A stretch of DNA of 64,000 nucleotides from Nissolia schottii (GCA_003254905.1 QANU01099176.1:204136-268135), one strand, 5' to 3'. Shown: positions 33,803-47,024, numbered from the stretch's first letter. Program-made: numbers and translations. Notes: generated by a model from the sequence alone, not told the origin.

Positions 33803-36599
33803 TGAAACACCCTAGCTAACTGCATACGCTTAAGTCATACACAAGCTCACTAGGTTGTTTACTACCTGGTGGGAATACCTTAGTCCATCGTTATCTTTCG
33901 TAAGTAGTTGCTTATGAAAATAGGGACCAATTTTTAAACTTTTCATTTGCATTAAATAATTACTAAAATAGATCCATGCGTCGGAATGAACAAGTATAAC
34001 AAACGGTAAAGCCTTTGGGCTTAGCGGATAACAGTCGCATAATAATAAAGCATGAACTATACATTCAGTTGGTCCATCATACAAGTTGCATAGTTATAAT
34101 TACAATAAGTAAGGTACAATTAATATATACATAATCCAGAAGTACCATATACATAATCCAAATACATAGTATCAAAATGCAAGGGCTACTGGAACACTAC
34201 TCAGCATGCCCTTGATCAAAAAATCCCTGCATCCAGCTATCCCTGTCCATATCTTGTCACGACCGCTCACGGCTCCTCGGGCGCTTCGTCGGCATCCTCG
34301 AAATACGAGTCATCATAGGTCCCTGAAGTCATAAGGCAGTGGGAGTGAAAACGGTAGGTTCTCAGTGGAAATAACTTTAGTTCCTGTATCTCGTGTTACA
34401 TTAGGTCGGACTTCAGGCCGCTCAGAGATTTCTAAGTGAACATGCATACTAAACATCTTACTGATTATTATCTAGCCTAAGGTTCTGAACGGCTTTATCT
34501 ATCTTACTAAGTGATGGGGAACTACTCTTGCTTGCTAAGTTCTCGTGCTTATTAACATTACATATACATACATAGCCATCTCGAGCGTTCTCTTGACGGT
34601 AATTACAGAATATCAGATACATACATTTCATATACTCATGCACAGCAGAATGAACATGCTTTTGGAATATATGTTATCCCCACCGTAGTAGTGCGCTCTT
34701 TCGACAGTACTACGACGGGATAACCTCACACCATCCAGGTGGGCCCTTTTTCGACTTTCCTGCGGTGGGCTTCCACCTGCCGCGTGCCCTCTCTCGACCC
34801 TTCGGCAGTGGGAGGATATTGTACCCCCACCATAGTGGTGCCCTCTTTCGACAGTGCGAGGCGTGGTAACCGCACACCTCCAGGTATGCCATATCGACAC
34901 CACCTGTGGCGGGCTTCCACCTTCAGGATGTCCCTCTGACCTCCTGAAGTGGGATCGTTTGGCTCTCGTGATCACGGCCTTTTTCAGCATTTCTTTTCAT
35001 TCAACATTTTCAGCAGCATTTCAGCATTTATTTCCTTTCAGTACTTGCAGCATGACATGACTTGTTCCCTATGGTTCAATTCATAATCTTTACTTATTGC
35101 AGAATTACTTCTAGTCCTCTTAACATTATCTTATCATGATGCATGAAATGCTAACAAATTACTTAACATACTGCACGTACTGCACTTACATCAATTACCA
35201 ATTACAGTCACATCATTGATTGTTAGACTATGTGCCTCAAGACAGTATCCATAACAAAGTTAGGTCTCAGACCGCTCTGCGGTACCCTAGGGTCGCTCAG
35301 CGGTTTGAGCCTGAGCGCTCAGCGGTGCATTGGGGCCGCTCAAGGGTACAAGCCGCTCAGCGGTACCAAGAGCCGCTCAGCGGTCACTGGGCGAAACTTA
35401 AAACCGAATTGCTTATTTTCTTTCCTTTCTCTTCCCCTTTGCTCATGGTTACTCCTTGAGGTTTCCACACATATTCTAACTATCAAAACCTATCTAATCC
35501 AGGTCACAGGACCCTTCAGAATCATCTCCCTATCCTAACCAAGCATCTAAACTAATTAAGCATGCACACAAACATCAAGACATACACACACATAAACACA
35601 TAAACACATACATCCACCAAAGAGGTGAGTAAACTAGAGTTACCCACTTCTTGGAAGGCTGATTCGGTGAGGGAAGAGAGGCAGGGGAGTCGTCCTCCGA
35701 GCTTAGGGTGCGATCCAAGCTTTCCGGCAGAGTTTCTGCAGAGAGTCTCGGGGCAAACGGACAGAGTTTCCCCTAGGTTATGAATTTTTCCCAATTTTTC
35801 TGGTTATGGGGCTGGCTATTTATAGCCAAGAGGCTGCCCTTAAAATGATCTTTTTGCCCCTATGTTTATTTACAATTTTGCATTATTATTTTCTTTAAAA
35901 ATTAATTAATTTCAATGATATTCTTTAGGTCAAATCATGAATAGTGTTTTTGATTTTAAAATAATTTTCCTTGAAATCTGATTCCTCACGTGGACTGCCC
36001 CATTTTCACTTTTCTCCCGGTTCCATTTCGCTCGTGTTTTATCGCTCGCAGTGTCAGTGCGTCGCGCACGGTCGTCTGAAAAATATTTCGCTTGTACCGT
36101 CGCGATCCTCTAATTTCCCCGGTCATGGGAATATCAATGCTTTAAAGCAATTTGTGAATTTTTCTCCGGAGGAGTATTTTTCACAGATACCTTTAACACG
36201 TCATCGAGCCCTGATGACTGTATACCGCTGTTCCGCTCGCGGTTTCGTTACTTCCCGACCGTCCCAATGGGATCGTGGGACTATCCTAAGGTGTTTAAAA
36301 CCTTTCCCTGGTACCGGTTGGGTTTCCAGAGACTTAGGGCTCTCTGCTCCATTCTATAGGATAAACGGAGCCGTTTTACTGTTTGCAGAATCGTCCGAAA
36401 CTCCGCAAAACTCCGTTTAATGGTTAGTTTAATCTCATCATCCGATTCTGAGGGTCAGTAGGAATCATTTGAGTGTCATCCAATTTGTCCAAAACTAAAC
36501 AAAATAATTCCTACAGACTTCCACACATTTAGTCTTACCCAAGGTTCTATGAGCAGTTATTCGATGAAATTCTTACTAAGAAAAGTGCGGGATGTTACA
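33803..36599 (-). mobile_element. Solo LTR, large-LTR family, copy E
   Basis: Begins TGAAACACCCTAGCTAAC and ends GCGGGATGTTACA. It has a perfect 5-bp target duplication ATTGT (33798-33802 and 36600-36604). Exact CCGCTCAGCGG palindromes lie at 35353-35363 and 35373-35383, with variants from 35270. The TATA box lies in TGGCTA-TTTA-TAGCCA (35813-35828). The mini-ORF spans 34332-34267. Only 42 bp separate it from copy D. Confidence 0.85.
34680..34935. repeat. Minisatellite inside LTR copy E
   Basis: Repeated phrases CCCTCTTTCGACAGT, CACACC-TCCAGGT and GTGGGCTTCCACCTGCC recur two to three times over about 250 bp, with internal inverted matches. The overlapping open frames on both strands come from this repeat. 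Confidence 0.55.
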
Positions 36600-36604
36600 A
36601 TTGT

Positions 36605-39600
36605 CATCCTTGTTCTATACTAATACGAGAACTTTGTCAGTTCTTCAATCGGATTTACAATTTATAAGTTAGGTTCAGGCATGCTGGTCCATGGGGCTAA
36701 CGTTGTCTGTTTTTGAGGTCTCCAAAGACTAGAGACTCATGTGGGACCTACTTTCTCTGTATTTTAAAAATAATTATCTATTATAGTCCTTGTACTACAT
36801 AGAAGAGTAAAAAAAAGTTGTTTTTTTTTTTTTACTTTCTCTACTTACACAAGCCACCTTATCCCTCTCTTTCCCTACCCCATCAGTTGAAGCTCCTTAT
36901 CTCCCCTATTTCTCTTTCATTTCAATCATTTTAACTTATAAAATTCAAGAGAAAAAATATGTCTTCTTCAAAAATCTCTTTTCTCTCTCTTCAAAGATTT
37001 CAAAAACTCCATCACCACCACCATTTCCAGTTGTAGGCCATGGCCTTCTCCAACCCCAAACAACTCCATAAAATTCTTAAATCATCATACACTCTTCACA
37101 AAAAATAAATCCATCTCCATCCTCTACAAGAGCATACCTTTGGTTTGTGATTTAGTTGAGTTTTTATGCACTTAAGTGCTTCTAATGCTTGCCTATTCTT
37201 GAGATGATTGTATATTTGGTTTCCCCTTGTCTTCCCCTTCAAGAAAATTTAATTTTCATGCCCCCCAAGATCTTGAAAAATTCAGCCAAGTTAGGGTTCC
37301 ATAGGCTCTCCATGCTTGTTTTTTAATCTAGCTACATATTTGAGTTTCTTGCAAGATTCTAGAACTTTTTTATGAACATGTTTGATGTCGAAAATGAGTT
37401 TTTCTCCTAGACATAGTTTCTTCCCTTGTGTAGATCTCATGCCTCTCTTAGGTTGTTTTTCATTCCACTAGTAGTTTTGGCTTCCTTGTCACATTCTAAG
37501 CTTTTTTTTTTTGTGAAATAAGTTTTTGTCAAAAAATGAGTTTTGTGACTAGTTAAGCTTTTCCAAGAACATTTTGGTTTTGGCTTGGTGTTAGTGTCCT
37601 TGAGTTTTTTTTTTGATGTTTGATGATGGATTAGAGTGTCTTAGATACCTTAAGTGTGAACTAGAATATTGGTTTTGAAAGAAATTCAAAGTTGATAAAC
37701 TTGTGTACTTTGTAGAGAAATTCGATTTTGGTGTGTGCCTAGTGTTAGAAATTGATTTTATGAAAAGTGTTAGTGCTTTTGGATTCTTTGAAATATTTGA
37801 GTAGGTGATTGTGTAGAGAATTTTGGTTTTAAAAACAATCCTATAATGCACAAAGGAACCATGTGGATTCGGCCATATAGGATTCTTAGTACTAGGATTA
37901 CTTTTCATAAATTGTGTTGTATTTTCATGGTCTTAGAAAGATTTAATGATTGGTTTGTGAAGATGGTTTTGGTTGGAAATCAAGAGAAATAAAGTTAGGT
38001 TTTCATAAACATGGTTTCGGCCATGAGAGGTTCCTAGGGAAAAAATTGTTTTTCATGAAATAATAATAAAAATAAAATAATAATAATAATAATAATAATG
38101 TTTTCAAGTTACTAGTATCATAGGAAACAACTTTGATGTTCAAGAGTTTTCAAAGAGAATGAGTTTTAATTAAGTCTTTCATTGCGATTTGGCTACAATG
38201 ATCTCTGGAGTGATTTGAGTTAGTTAAGTAGCTAAAATTCTCATAGAATTCCTTAGAGAGAATTCGACCATGAGCACTAAGATATCTTAAGGTTTGTTGT
38301 TGGAATTCCTTAGTGGATTAGTAACCCTTGTGGGGCCCTAGTGACGTACGAATAATATGTCACTAGAGACCCTTATAGGGTTTTAATCATTAAGTGTTCC
38401 ATAAAAGTTAGCTTAAGTGATTGAAGGTAAATGGTTATGCGTATGCTTGCCTATGTAAGGAATGACCGAGGTATGATCCACGCAACACTTAGACTTAACT
38501 CAAGGCCAAAAAGTGACTTCGAGACCACTAGTTGAGTTTATGTTTAAGTCCTCCAAGTTTAGAGTTAGTATTATGTCGCATTGAAAAAGTAAAAAATGAC
38601 TTAAAGAATCTATGTGTGACCATAAGGTCGTTAACAATATGTTGTAGAAGTATAATAAGTATGGTTCAACTATGCCTTTATGTTTTCAGTCAATGTCATG
38701 ATTATTTATATGATGGGAATGTTTACATATGCCAATGTTATGCTTGCCTGTACCATGATCAAATGTCATATGCTATATGATGATGGTGATGCCTATGATT
38801 ATGTTTAATGATATGCTATGCCATAATAATGAATGTTTTGTATGTTGCACCTATGCATACAGATATATCATAATCCATTATATAAGTGTGTTTTATGAAT
38901 AAAAGAATTGATAAAGATTGTTAGTGACGCATGTGTCGTCGGGGAATTCTTCATTAGACTTTGAAAAAAATAACACAAACTATTTACAGTCCTTAATCGA
39001 GGCATCATCCATACAACACTTTTTTATAACACACTTATAAGGAATAAAGTTATGTATGACGCTTCTTTTCAAGAAGTGAATCCTTTAAGTCAGTGTAGTT
39101 AGCTAGTCACCTCGACTATCCTCTTTAATGGTTTAGAGGTTGTATATCCAGATCCACGGTCCCAGGTGTATTGGAAGGAGAACTAACAATTCACTTGGGC
39201 TAGTGCAATTAGCTAGTCAGGTCGACCATCGTAAATTGTTGGTTAATGCTGACACGTGTCATCGAAACTATATGTGTGGTCTGCTACCGCAGATTAAGCT
39301 CAACTTCAAATAAAAACAAAGTTTTATGCCCTAGGGTGGTAACCAATCCCCCAGGTATACTGAATGGAATTAATGTGAAGGATAAATGATTAAAGGAATA
39401 TCATAGCATAATGCATATATACATGTTTCTAGTTTCATCATCTTGTTTGTTTACTGTTATGCCTCATTGTATTGATAAGTGTTAGGTTAAAGAAAAAACT
39501 AGGATTAACTTTTAATCATTCGGGATTAGGTCAAAATAATAATTGAACCTTATATGCATGATCACTTAGAGATGGTCAAAACGGCAGAACCCGATGCTAT

Positions 39601-40245
39601 GGGACTTAGTCAGTGCATAGGAACCCACTGAGAAAACTTGTTTTCTCATTCCAATCAAATTTGGTTATAGGTTCTAATGAAGAGTATGAGGCACATGACG
39701 ACCTTGGACGTGACCATGTCTTTAACTAACTTGGATCATCCAGAAGTCATCATTCTGAGCGATCAGTCCACAAGCTTAGGGATTTCTGAGGAGCATTGTT
39801 TCGACATTTTTTTGTCACACATTTTGTTTTGCTTGATGTAGTTGCTTGTCCTTTGTGTTTTAACCTATCCTTATTTGATATGCTTCCACTATTTTTCCTC
39901 TTGGATGTTGAGTTATATTATCATAATTGGTTGAACCCGTGATATCAATGATGTTTATGATAATTAACGTGTGAGGTCATTCAGTTATATACTTATGTAT
40001 GTCGCGGTATATGCTTGTATGTCATTTTATACTCTTATGCATTCGTACGACTTATCTCTTATCAATGTTCTGGAATGTATGACTCATTTCTTTTGAAAAT
40101 GATTTTCCACAAATGTTCTAAACTAAGCTATATTTTCCAAATAAGTATTTAATAAGCTAAGTCTATGAGTAAGATAAAGCTAAAACATGACAATTAGTGA
40201 GCATTAATTATAACTTAAGCGTAATTAGTTAACTAGGGTGTTACA
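36605..40245 (+). mobile_element. Large-LTR family relative, copy I (divergent)
   Basis: Ends TAACTAGGGTGTTACA at 40245, with TTATAACTTAAGCGTAATTAG just before, as in copies A-G. A counterpart of the conserved box lies near 39640-39665 (GTTTTCTCATTCCAATC) but without the ATG. A C/T-rich leader near 36830-37080 resembles that of copy F. The start is not found. Copies D and E appear to sit inside its 5' part, which would place the true start left of 30792. Confidence 0.5.
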
Positions 40246-40249
40246 GATT

Positions 40250-40500
40250 ACCCAACTTCGTTCTGGGATTAGTGGAAGCTCATATCATCTCCCTAAGCAC
40301 ACAATGGTGATGGACCCACAAGTTTGACACCAATAGTTGCCAACCTCTAGAGAATATGGGGATGGCTTGAAATGAGAAGATATTTGAACATAAGTCTACA
40401 ACTCCCAAAAAAATATGTTCTAAGGCTCTAAAGTTAGTAGATGAATTTCAGCATCATTATGACACCTCTTCCTCATAGTATGTTTGCTTATTAGTGTTTT
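40250..40500 (+). pseudogene. Possible LINE C-terminal fragment
   Basis: A frame with stops reads NEKIFEHKSTTPKKICSKAL then KLVDEFQ, similar to the WKARN.KIF...P......AL.L..EFQ segment that follows zf-RVT in plant LINEs. It could be the far end of the LINE at 29951-30378, split by copies I, D and E. Weak evidence. Confidence 0.35.
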
Positions 40501-41572
40501 GGGAATGGCTTTTCGACCCTTGTATTCTATCATTTAAAGGAAGAACAAATTTTTATCTTTGATAAAAAGAAAATACTGAAATGATATGAATAATTGTGGA
40601 TCTTTTGGATTAATAAGCTAATTGATACTAATCTTATCGTTACATATAATTCAATTACTATTATATGTCCTTTGAAAAACATTAGTTATGTTGTTCAAGT
40701 TTTGTAGTATTGTGATATTATTTTGTCTAACTTCACCACAAAAGCTAGTTCAAAAATAGAGTTTTGCAAATTCATATCTATAACACCCAAAGCCTCTATG
40801 TCTAACCAATGTAAAACTTTTCACTATTGCATCATCCCCAACCCTATTATGTTGTAGCTCCACGTAGTAAGTAGTATGTTCTCGTATATAGAATTGTAAA
40901 GAGTTGATCTACCAAACCTTCTAGACTGTTTATATGAAATAGAGAACCAAAAAGATAGTCCATCGACCAATGTAAAAGTACATTTTAATTCTACATGATA
41001 TGATTAATGCTAACACCCAAGACCTCTTTAGCTAATCGGTTTATTTTTATTTACTTTTAAATTTTTTGTTTAATTATATATTTAATCAACCAAAAGAATT
41101 TTTAATCATAAACTATAAATCATATTGGAAGCAATTACATCCTCCCTGAATTTTGGAGGACTCAAACTCACAAAAATAATTTAATTAAGACTATTGAACT
41201 CGGGAGCACAGACACTTCGTGAGACTGTCGTGTCCCTGTGTTCGACACACTGTAGATATCAACACATGAAGATACTCATCCAACACAAGTGTCGCACATT
41301 GCTGAAAGTGTCCAAATAAAATATTCATCATTAGCTGTGGTCAAGCATGTTCGAGCAATATCCGAAAGTTTTTTGAGCCATATTTGTACCGTGTCCAAGT
41401 AAAAAAATATTTTAAATACTAAATAATTTATGATAATATTGACACTTAGAAAATTAGCAAGTATTGACACATGAAAATATCTTGAATGCTCCATATATTT
41501 TGAAAGGGGTTTGGAAAGTATTAAAAATTAGTAATTTGGTATCAATGAAAATTATTAGGATATTATTATAAA
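40501..41572. other. Intergenic AT-rich DNA with GTGTCC/GACAC repeat
   Basis: From about 41200 the sequence is rich in GTGTCC and GACAC motifs that recur inverted at 41960-42060 and again near 43110. It may be an older foldback repeat split by the MITE at 41582. No gene. Confidence 0.4.
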
Positions 41573-41581
41573 TATTTAATT

Positions 41582-41948
41582 AGGTTAAATATGTTTTTAG
41601 TCCCTGTTAAATTAAAAATTTTGTGTTTGGTCCTCAAAATTTATTTTGTTAGGAATTAGTCTTTGAAAATTGTTTTTGGTAGGTTTTAGTCCCTGCCGTT
41701 AGAAGTAGACGTTAAGTGCTGACATAGCCATTAAATGTGTCATGTGGCAACACATGTAACGTGCAACGTGACACATTTAATGGTGTCACATGTCACATTT
41801 AACAACCAAGTCAGTACTTAACGTCTCCTTCTAACGGCAAGGACTAAAACCAACAAATTTTTTTTCAGGATTAATTCCTAACGAAAACTTTTTCAGGGAC
41901 CAAACACAAAATTTTTAATTTTACAGAGGTTAAAAACATATTTAACCC
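41582..41948. mobile_element. Mutator-type MITE with 9-bp target duplication
   Basis: Perfect nonamer duplication TATTTAATT at 41573-41581 and 41949-41957. The left end AGGTTAAATATGTTTTTAGT and right end, inverted, GGGTTAAATATGTTTTTAAC open long arms that include AAAATTTTGTGTTTGGTCC on both sides. Length is 367 bp; it is non-coding and able to fold into one long hairpin. Confidence 0.85.
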
Positions 41949-42159
41949 TATTTAATTTTATATCTATATATGTTGTGTCTGTGTTTTGTAAAATTTTAAA
42001 ATTGGTGTATCGTTGTGTCACGTGTCATGTTGTGTCTCGTGTTCGTATCTGTGTCAATATTTCTTAGATATTGAACAATATAATGAGACTAATAAACAAT
42101 TTTTGTAAGATTTTTAGTTAAAGAAAAAGAATGAAAGGAGATTGAACAGTTTTATTATC

Positions 42160-42577
42160 CCTTTGTTTGGATTGGAAGAGAAAATGAGAATAAATAAAAT
42201 GGAAGGAGAGAAAATAAAGAGAAGAGAAAATAGAAATAAAATAATGGTTTTTCTCTATTAATTTGGATCAAGAAAAAATGGAGAGAAAATGAAAGAAAAA
42301 AGTGATTATTATATAAAAAATGTGAAAGAATATAATAATATTTTGTCTCTCTTACTTTTTTGGCTCATTATGACATACTTTCTTTCTTTATTTTCACATG
42401 TGTCTCTCCTACTTATGCAATTTTTTCCTTATTTTAAAAGAAATTTTTTTGAGTGAATCTCACATAAAATTTTTCTCTTAGTTTTCTCACAAACAAACAA
42501 GGGAAAATATCAAACTCTCTCCATTTTTTTCTCTTCTCATTTTCTTCCCTCCCTTTTTCCTCAAACCAAACAAATGG
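42160..42577. mobile_element. MITE related to the copy at 5693-6098
   Basis: Left end CCTTTGTTTGGATTGGAAG; right end inverted CCATTTGTTTGGTTTGAGG. The interior is purine-rich on the left and its complement on the right. Length and layout match the copy at 5693-6098. Confidence 0.55.
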
Positions 42578-44990
42578 TATGTTTGTGAGATTTGATTTAA
42601 GAAGAAAAAGCTTTTGAAGGATTTCAAAAACCCTCAAACCCCCCCTTCCATACCTTCCATTTGGTGGTTAGTGAAATATAATTTTGAAAGTATTACTTTA
42701 CCTTGTTTTTGGAATAATTTATTTTGTATAGAAGTTTAAATACAAAAAAATATATTTTAAACTAAAATAATTAATTAATTTACCAGAGTAAAATTTTTAG
42801 AGGGGAATGCATTTTTAGAAATATAATTATTTTAAACTTAAAATATATATTTTTAACTAAAATAATTAATTATTTTAGACAAGAATAAAAATACATTGTG
42901 AATACTCTATTTTCCTAAGATTTAAAAAAAATTGTATAATGTTAAATTTATATACACTCAAAAAAAGTCGATAAAATCATGTAACAAATCATATAAATGT
43001 AAGCTTATTATGTATAAATCTTATGAGACTCACAAGATTTATAATAATATTTGATATTTTCATTAGTGTTAAACTATCAATTTTTAACATCTATAATATT
43101 TAAGAAGCACTAACACGGACACGAAACACGACACGATAAGAGACATTAGAACAATATATATGTATACAATTTAAGGTTTATAATAATACTTGATATTTTC
43201 ATTAGTGTTAAACTATTAACTTTTAATATTTTCTAAATCTCTTTTTTCATATATGAAATATTTTAAATAATTTTATGCATAAATATGTACTAATTTTTTA
43301 AGAATTCATATTATGATAAATAATTTAGTATTTAAAATATTTTTTTTCATGCATAACCTAAACATGGTTCAAAAAATGTTTAAATATAACTCGAACACAA
43401 TAACTTATAAACTTTTTATGTGTACTATTCTAGACACATAAGACATGTGTTCTTGAGTATCGGTAACGTGTGAAACACACAAAAATGACAAATATAAAAA
43501 ATTGTGTTTGTTTCCTGGTGAATATTATTTATTAAAAACTATAAGTAAAACTAAAATTTTCGAGTATTAAATGATTCAATATTTAGGAGGAAAATAGAAA
43601 AAAGTCATCCTTGCAGTCATACTGATACAATTTTAAGAGTATATTTTAGAAATATTACTGTAAACTCCCAACTTTGAGGTAACTAATTATGAAAAACGGG
43701 AGATGTGGCAATTTTCAGTCACTACCAAAATATCAACCGGCAGCACAGCAAGGAAAGATCTGTTATTATTATGAGTCCGACTATAACTGCGTCAAACAAT
43801 ACATATACTTTATATTTATATATATAAAATTTATGTGTTAATGTCTATAATATTTATATACTTAATTAAATATAATTAAAAATATTATTTATAAATTTAT
43901 AATATTTATACGCTTATAAAAATAAAATTTATGTATTATTAATGATATATATATATAAATATATAAAATTAAATATACATATAATATTTTTGTACCGATT
44001 TTTCACTTTCATTTTTTCTTCCACGCCCCCTGTCTCAAAGTTATGTTTAGTCAACATTTTTCAAGTTCACTGAGGCTGGGTGGAGCAGTGCAAGTAAAAG
44101 ACTATCGGGTAGAAAGAGGTTCGGACTTGTCTGTTTGCAATTGAAAGCACTTGTCTTTCTCTCCAGCACGCTGGCAGGTGGCGTCAGGAAAGTGCACTCT
44201 GAGGTTAACACTGTTCACTCCTCTGTTGCTCTGCCCCAAAACACATGCTCTCCTCCTTTATTGTGACACACCCAACTGAGCCTTTCATTCAATAACCCGA
44301 AGATTTCCTGAATTACATTTTCTTTCGATCTCATCTTTTTCCATATTTGTGATTCGTGAAAGTAGTTTTGCTGGCTGACTCGGTCCTGGTTCACAGCAGG
44401 CTTAAAAAGATCACTTGGCATGCTTTTTTTTTTTATTTTGAATGGAATCAGACTTGTTCATGTGCAGCATTCAGCACTTGACTTGTTTGACTTGTTTAGC
44501 GTCGTGTATTATGAAGTGAATTTGGGGATCACCTTCTGTTTTGAGCCCATCATTCCTTTCTTGGTTTTTGATTAGTAGTTTGTTTGGTGTTTGGTTTTCG
44601 CACCCAAAATTCCGTTTACTTACATTTTAAGTCCCAACACTAGGATTTTAGGCTCCAATTTCTATGGAAAGAAATTTCCGTATATATAAAAAAAACATTT
44701 ATATTTATATTATAATGTATCTATTTAAAAAAAGATTATATGAAAATTTTATTTTACCTTAGTGAGAGTGTATCAAATTAATAAAATTCAATTAAAAAAT
44801 ATTTTTTTAAGTTGTTTGTCTAATATCTAAAGTTTAACTTCAACTAATTCGGGTCGACCAGATAAAGATCTCGAACTCAGGACGATATCAAACCGCTCAC
44901 CGCTTGTTAATAATTAAGTACATGAGAGTAATATTAAATAAAATATATTAAAATTTTTAGAGTATATATATAAATTAAATAGCATTTATT
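42578..44990. other. Very AT-rich intergenic DNA with a MITE copy
   Basis: No gene. About 43790-43995 is an AT-drifted copy of the MITE at 46798-47024 (ACTTTATATTTATATATAT; TTAATTAAATATAATTA). The stretch 44000-44640 has normal composition but no recognisable frame; the open frame at 44215-44421 has no domain. Confidence 0.45.
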
Positions 44991-44991
44991 N
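44991..44991. other. Ambiguous base (N)
   Basis: The only non-ACGT character in the window. It sits at the border between AT-rich DNA and a GC-rich block, so it may mark an uncertain join. Confidence 0.9.
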
Positions 44992-44999
44992 AAGGCAAT

Positions 45000-45620
45000 G
45001 GGATATCGCACCTCCGTCGTTTCGTTTCTCTGATGAGGGGAAGGCGGCGCCGACGAAGCCTTATGCAAAAGCGTTAGCGGTGAAATCGTTGGCAAACACA
45101 AAACGCATTAGCTAATTTACCGCTTTGAAATTGAAGTTGAAAGATATGTTTGGATGCCCAGGGCAAAGGTTATGTTGTTATGGATGTTGTCCTCATTGCC
45201 ATTGGTATATATGGGCATGCATACAGGGAGAGATTGCAAGGTTGGCTCTCCTCCGCCGCAGAAGACGGGTCCGCCGCTGGAAACGAGACGGCAGAGGGAA
45301 GTTCACAGCACGTGTAGGCACCCGTGCGGGCGGCCCTCCAGGGTTCAAATTTCGAAACCACAACCAATTCCAGCGCCAGTTGCGGACACGAGGAAAGGAA
45401 AGCAATCCTTCCGTACCGACTTCCAATGATTCTGTTGCGAGCGTAACCGCCAATCACATTATAACGGCTGCTGATGTGGAAGAGGGCTCTTGGAAGCAGT
45501 CATAGGCAACATGCATCTCGTTGGTAGCGCTATTGTGTTCGCAGGAGACGTGGTCCAACCTAGGGTCCCGGTGTGAGAGTGCCGTAAGTTCGGGCCCCTG
45601 CTTCGCCTAGACATCATAAT
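45000..45620 (+). pseudogene. GC-rich block, possible gene fragment, unrecognised
   Basis: Composition jumps to GC-rich after the N. Two overlapping + frames (45125-45505, 126 aa; 45154-45429, 91 aa) and a third interrupted frame are all open over the same DNA. The third reads GYVVMDVVLIAIGIYGHAYR, a membrane-like segment, before a stop. None resembles a family I know. This could be a gene remnant, captured DNA, or GC-rich chance frames. Confidence 0.3.
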
Positions 45621-45884
45621 GAGGGTGTTGAGGGGGTTAGATGGGTTGCTGGGAAAAGAGCAGCAAGGAGCTTGTTAGCAACTGCTGGCACTTCTGATGC
45701 TACCACAACGTAGCCTTGTGGGGTCGTGCTCCTCCATGCCAAATATTTGAAATGAATGCGGAGCCAAAAATATTTATGAAGGTGTGGGATACATTGAAAT
45801 TTATGAAGGTGTTCAAGGCTCCGAGGCCAAATTAATGGTTTTCAACCATTCTTTTTTTTTTTTTAAAACAAATATTGGCATATT

Positions 45885-46797
45885 TTGGGTAATGTTGTGT
45901 GGCATTTGGTGCAGGATGCTTTTGCTGTAGGTTTTATCGATCCCATGCTTCTTGAAGTGTTGGTAGTTCTTATACCCAAGGAGGACAATCTTGTCTGTTT
46001 CTCACAATTCTGTCCATTTAGTCTTTGCAACTTGGTGTGCGAGATTGTGTCCAAGGTCTTGGTTAAAAGGCTATGTTTGATCCTTTTGAAATTGATTAAA
46101 CCATTTCAGAGTAGCTTCCTTCTGGAGCGTGGTACCACAGATAATGTTATTATTACTCAGGAGGTCCTTCACCACGTGAACAAGTATAAAGAGAAAAAGG
46201 GTGACATGACTATCAACATGACTATCAAGATTGATCTTCATGAGGCTTATGATAGTGTGGAATAGGGCTTCCTAGCCTCTACTTTGAAGGAGTTTGGTTT
46301 TCCTCAACATTAGGTGAGATTGATTATGTTTTGTGTTTCTTTTACATATCTTTCCTTGCTTTGGAGTGGTTCAAAGTGGATTGCACCCACTGGGGTCTCT
46401 GCCATGGTGATCCTTTGTCGCTATATCTTTTTGTGATTTTCATGGAAAAAAAAATTATCTCGTTTGATCTTAGATAAGGTGCGTGAGGGAGGGGTGGCTA
46501 TTTCTCATTTATTATTTTGTTGATGACACTTTTTGTTTGCCAAAGCAACAATGAAAACTTTTGAGAGTAATTATGCAGGTTCTAAATTCTTTTGGGGATG
46601 CATTTGGTCTTAGGGTGAATATTCAAATTCTTTCTCTTTGGTTGTTAAAGTTATCCCGCAGTGAAAGAGAGTTAAGCTCTCCTCTATTTCCAGCATTCCT
46701 TTCACAGGAACCTTAGGGAATTATTTAGGTTTTAATATGGTGCTAGGCGTGTGAAGGCGGCGAATTTCAATTTTATTGTTGATCAAGTTAGAAATAA
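45885..46797 (+). pseudogene. LINE (L1-like) reverse transcriptase, broken
   Basis: The frame 45885-46265 contains VLIPKEDNLVCFSQFCPFSL then CNLVCEIVSKVLVKRL, and later TIKIDLHEAYDSVE. These match the plant LINE motifs LIPK...FRPISLCN..YK..SK.L..RL and KIDL.KAYD.V. It then decays: a stop replaces the residue after VE, and later pieces (TLKEFGFPQH; VRLIMFCVSFTYLSLLWSGS) are in shifted or stopped frames. The catalytic YADD region is not intact. Not functional. Confidence 0.85.
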
Positions 46798-47024
46798 GAG
46801 TTCTACTACACGTACACTAAAAATCATATACAATACATACACTTCGTACTTATATATATAAAGTTTGTGTTTTAACTCATGTAATATTTGTGCACTTAAT
46901 TAAGTATAGTTGAGAGTATCATTTACAAGTTTGTAATGTTTGTGCACTCGTGAGAATAAAGTTTGTACATTATTAACGGTGTATGTATAAGTGTATGAAA
47001 TTGAATGTACATATAACATTGGAG
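46798..47024. mobile_element. MITE inserted in the LINE, 9-bp duplication
   Basis: The nonamer TAGAAATAA occurs at 46789-46797 and 47025-47033, and removing the 227 bp plus one nonamer rejoins the LINE frame. The imperfect inverted ends contain GTACACTAAAAATCATATAC and GTACATTCAATTTCATACAC. Related copies lie at 19880-20070 (GRF intron) and 43790-43995. Confidence 0.75.

Noticed and set aside
35971..36420. 149-aa frame in copy E
   Set aside because: Antisense to the LTR U3; the similar - strand frame at 25502-25843 only reflects shared LTR sequence between copies E and F.
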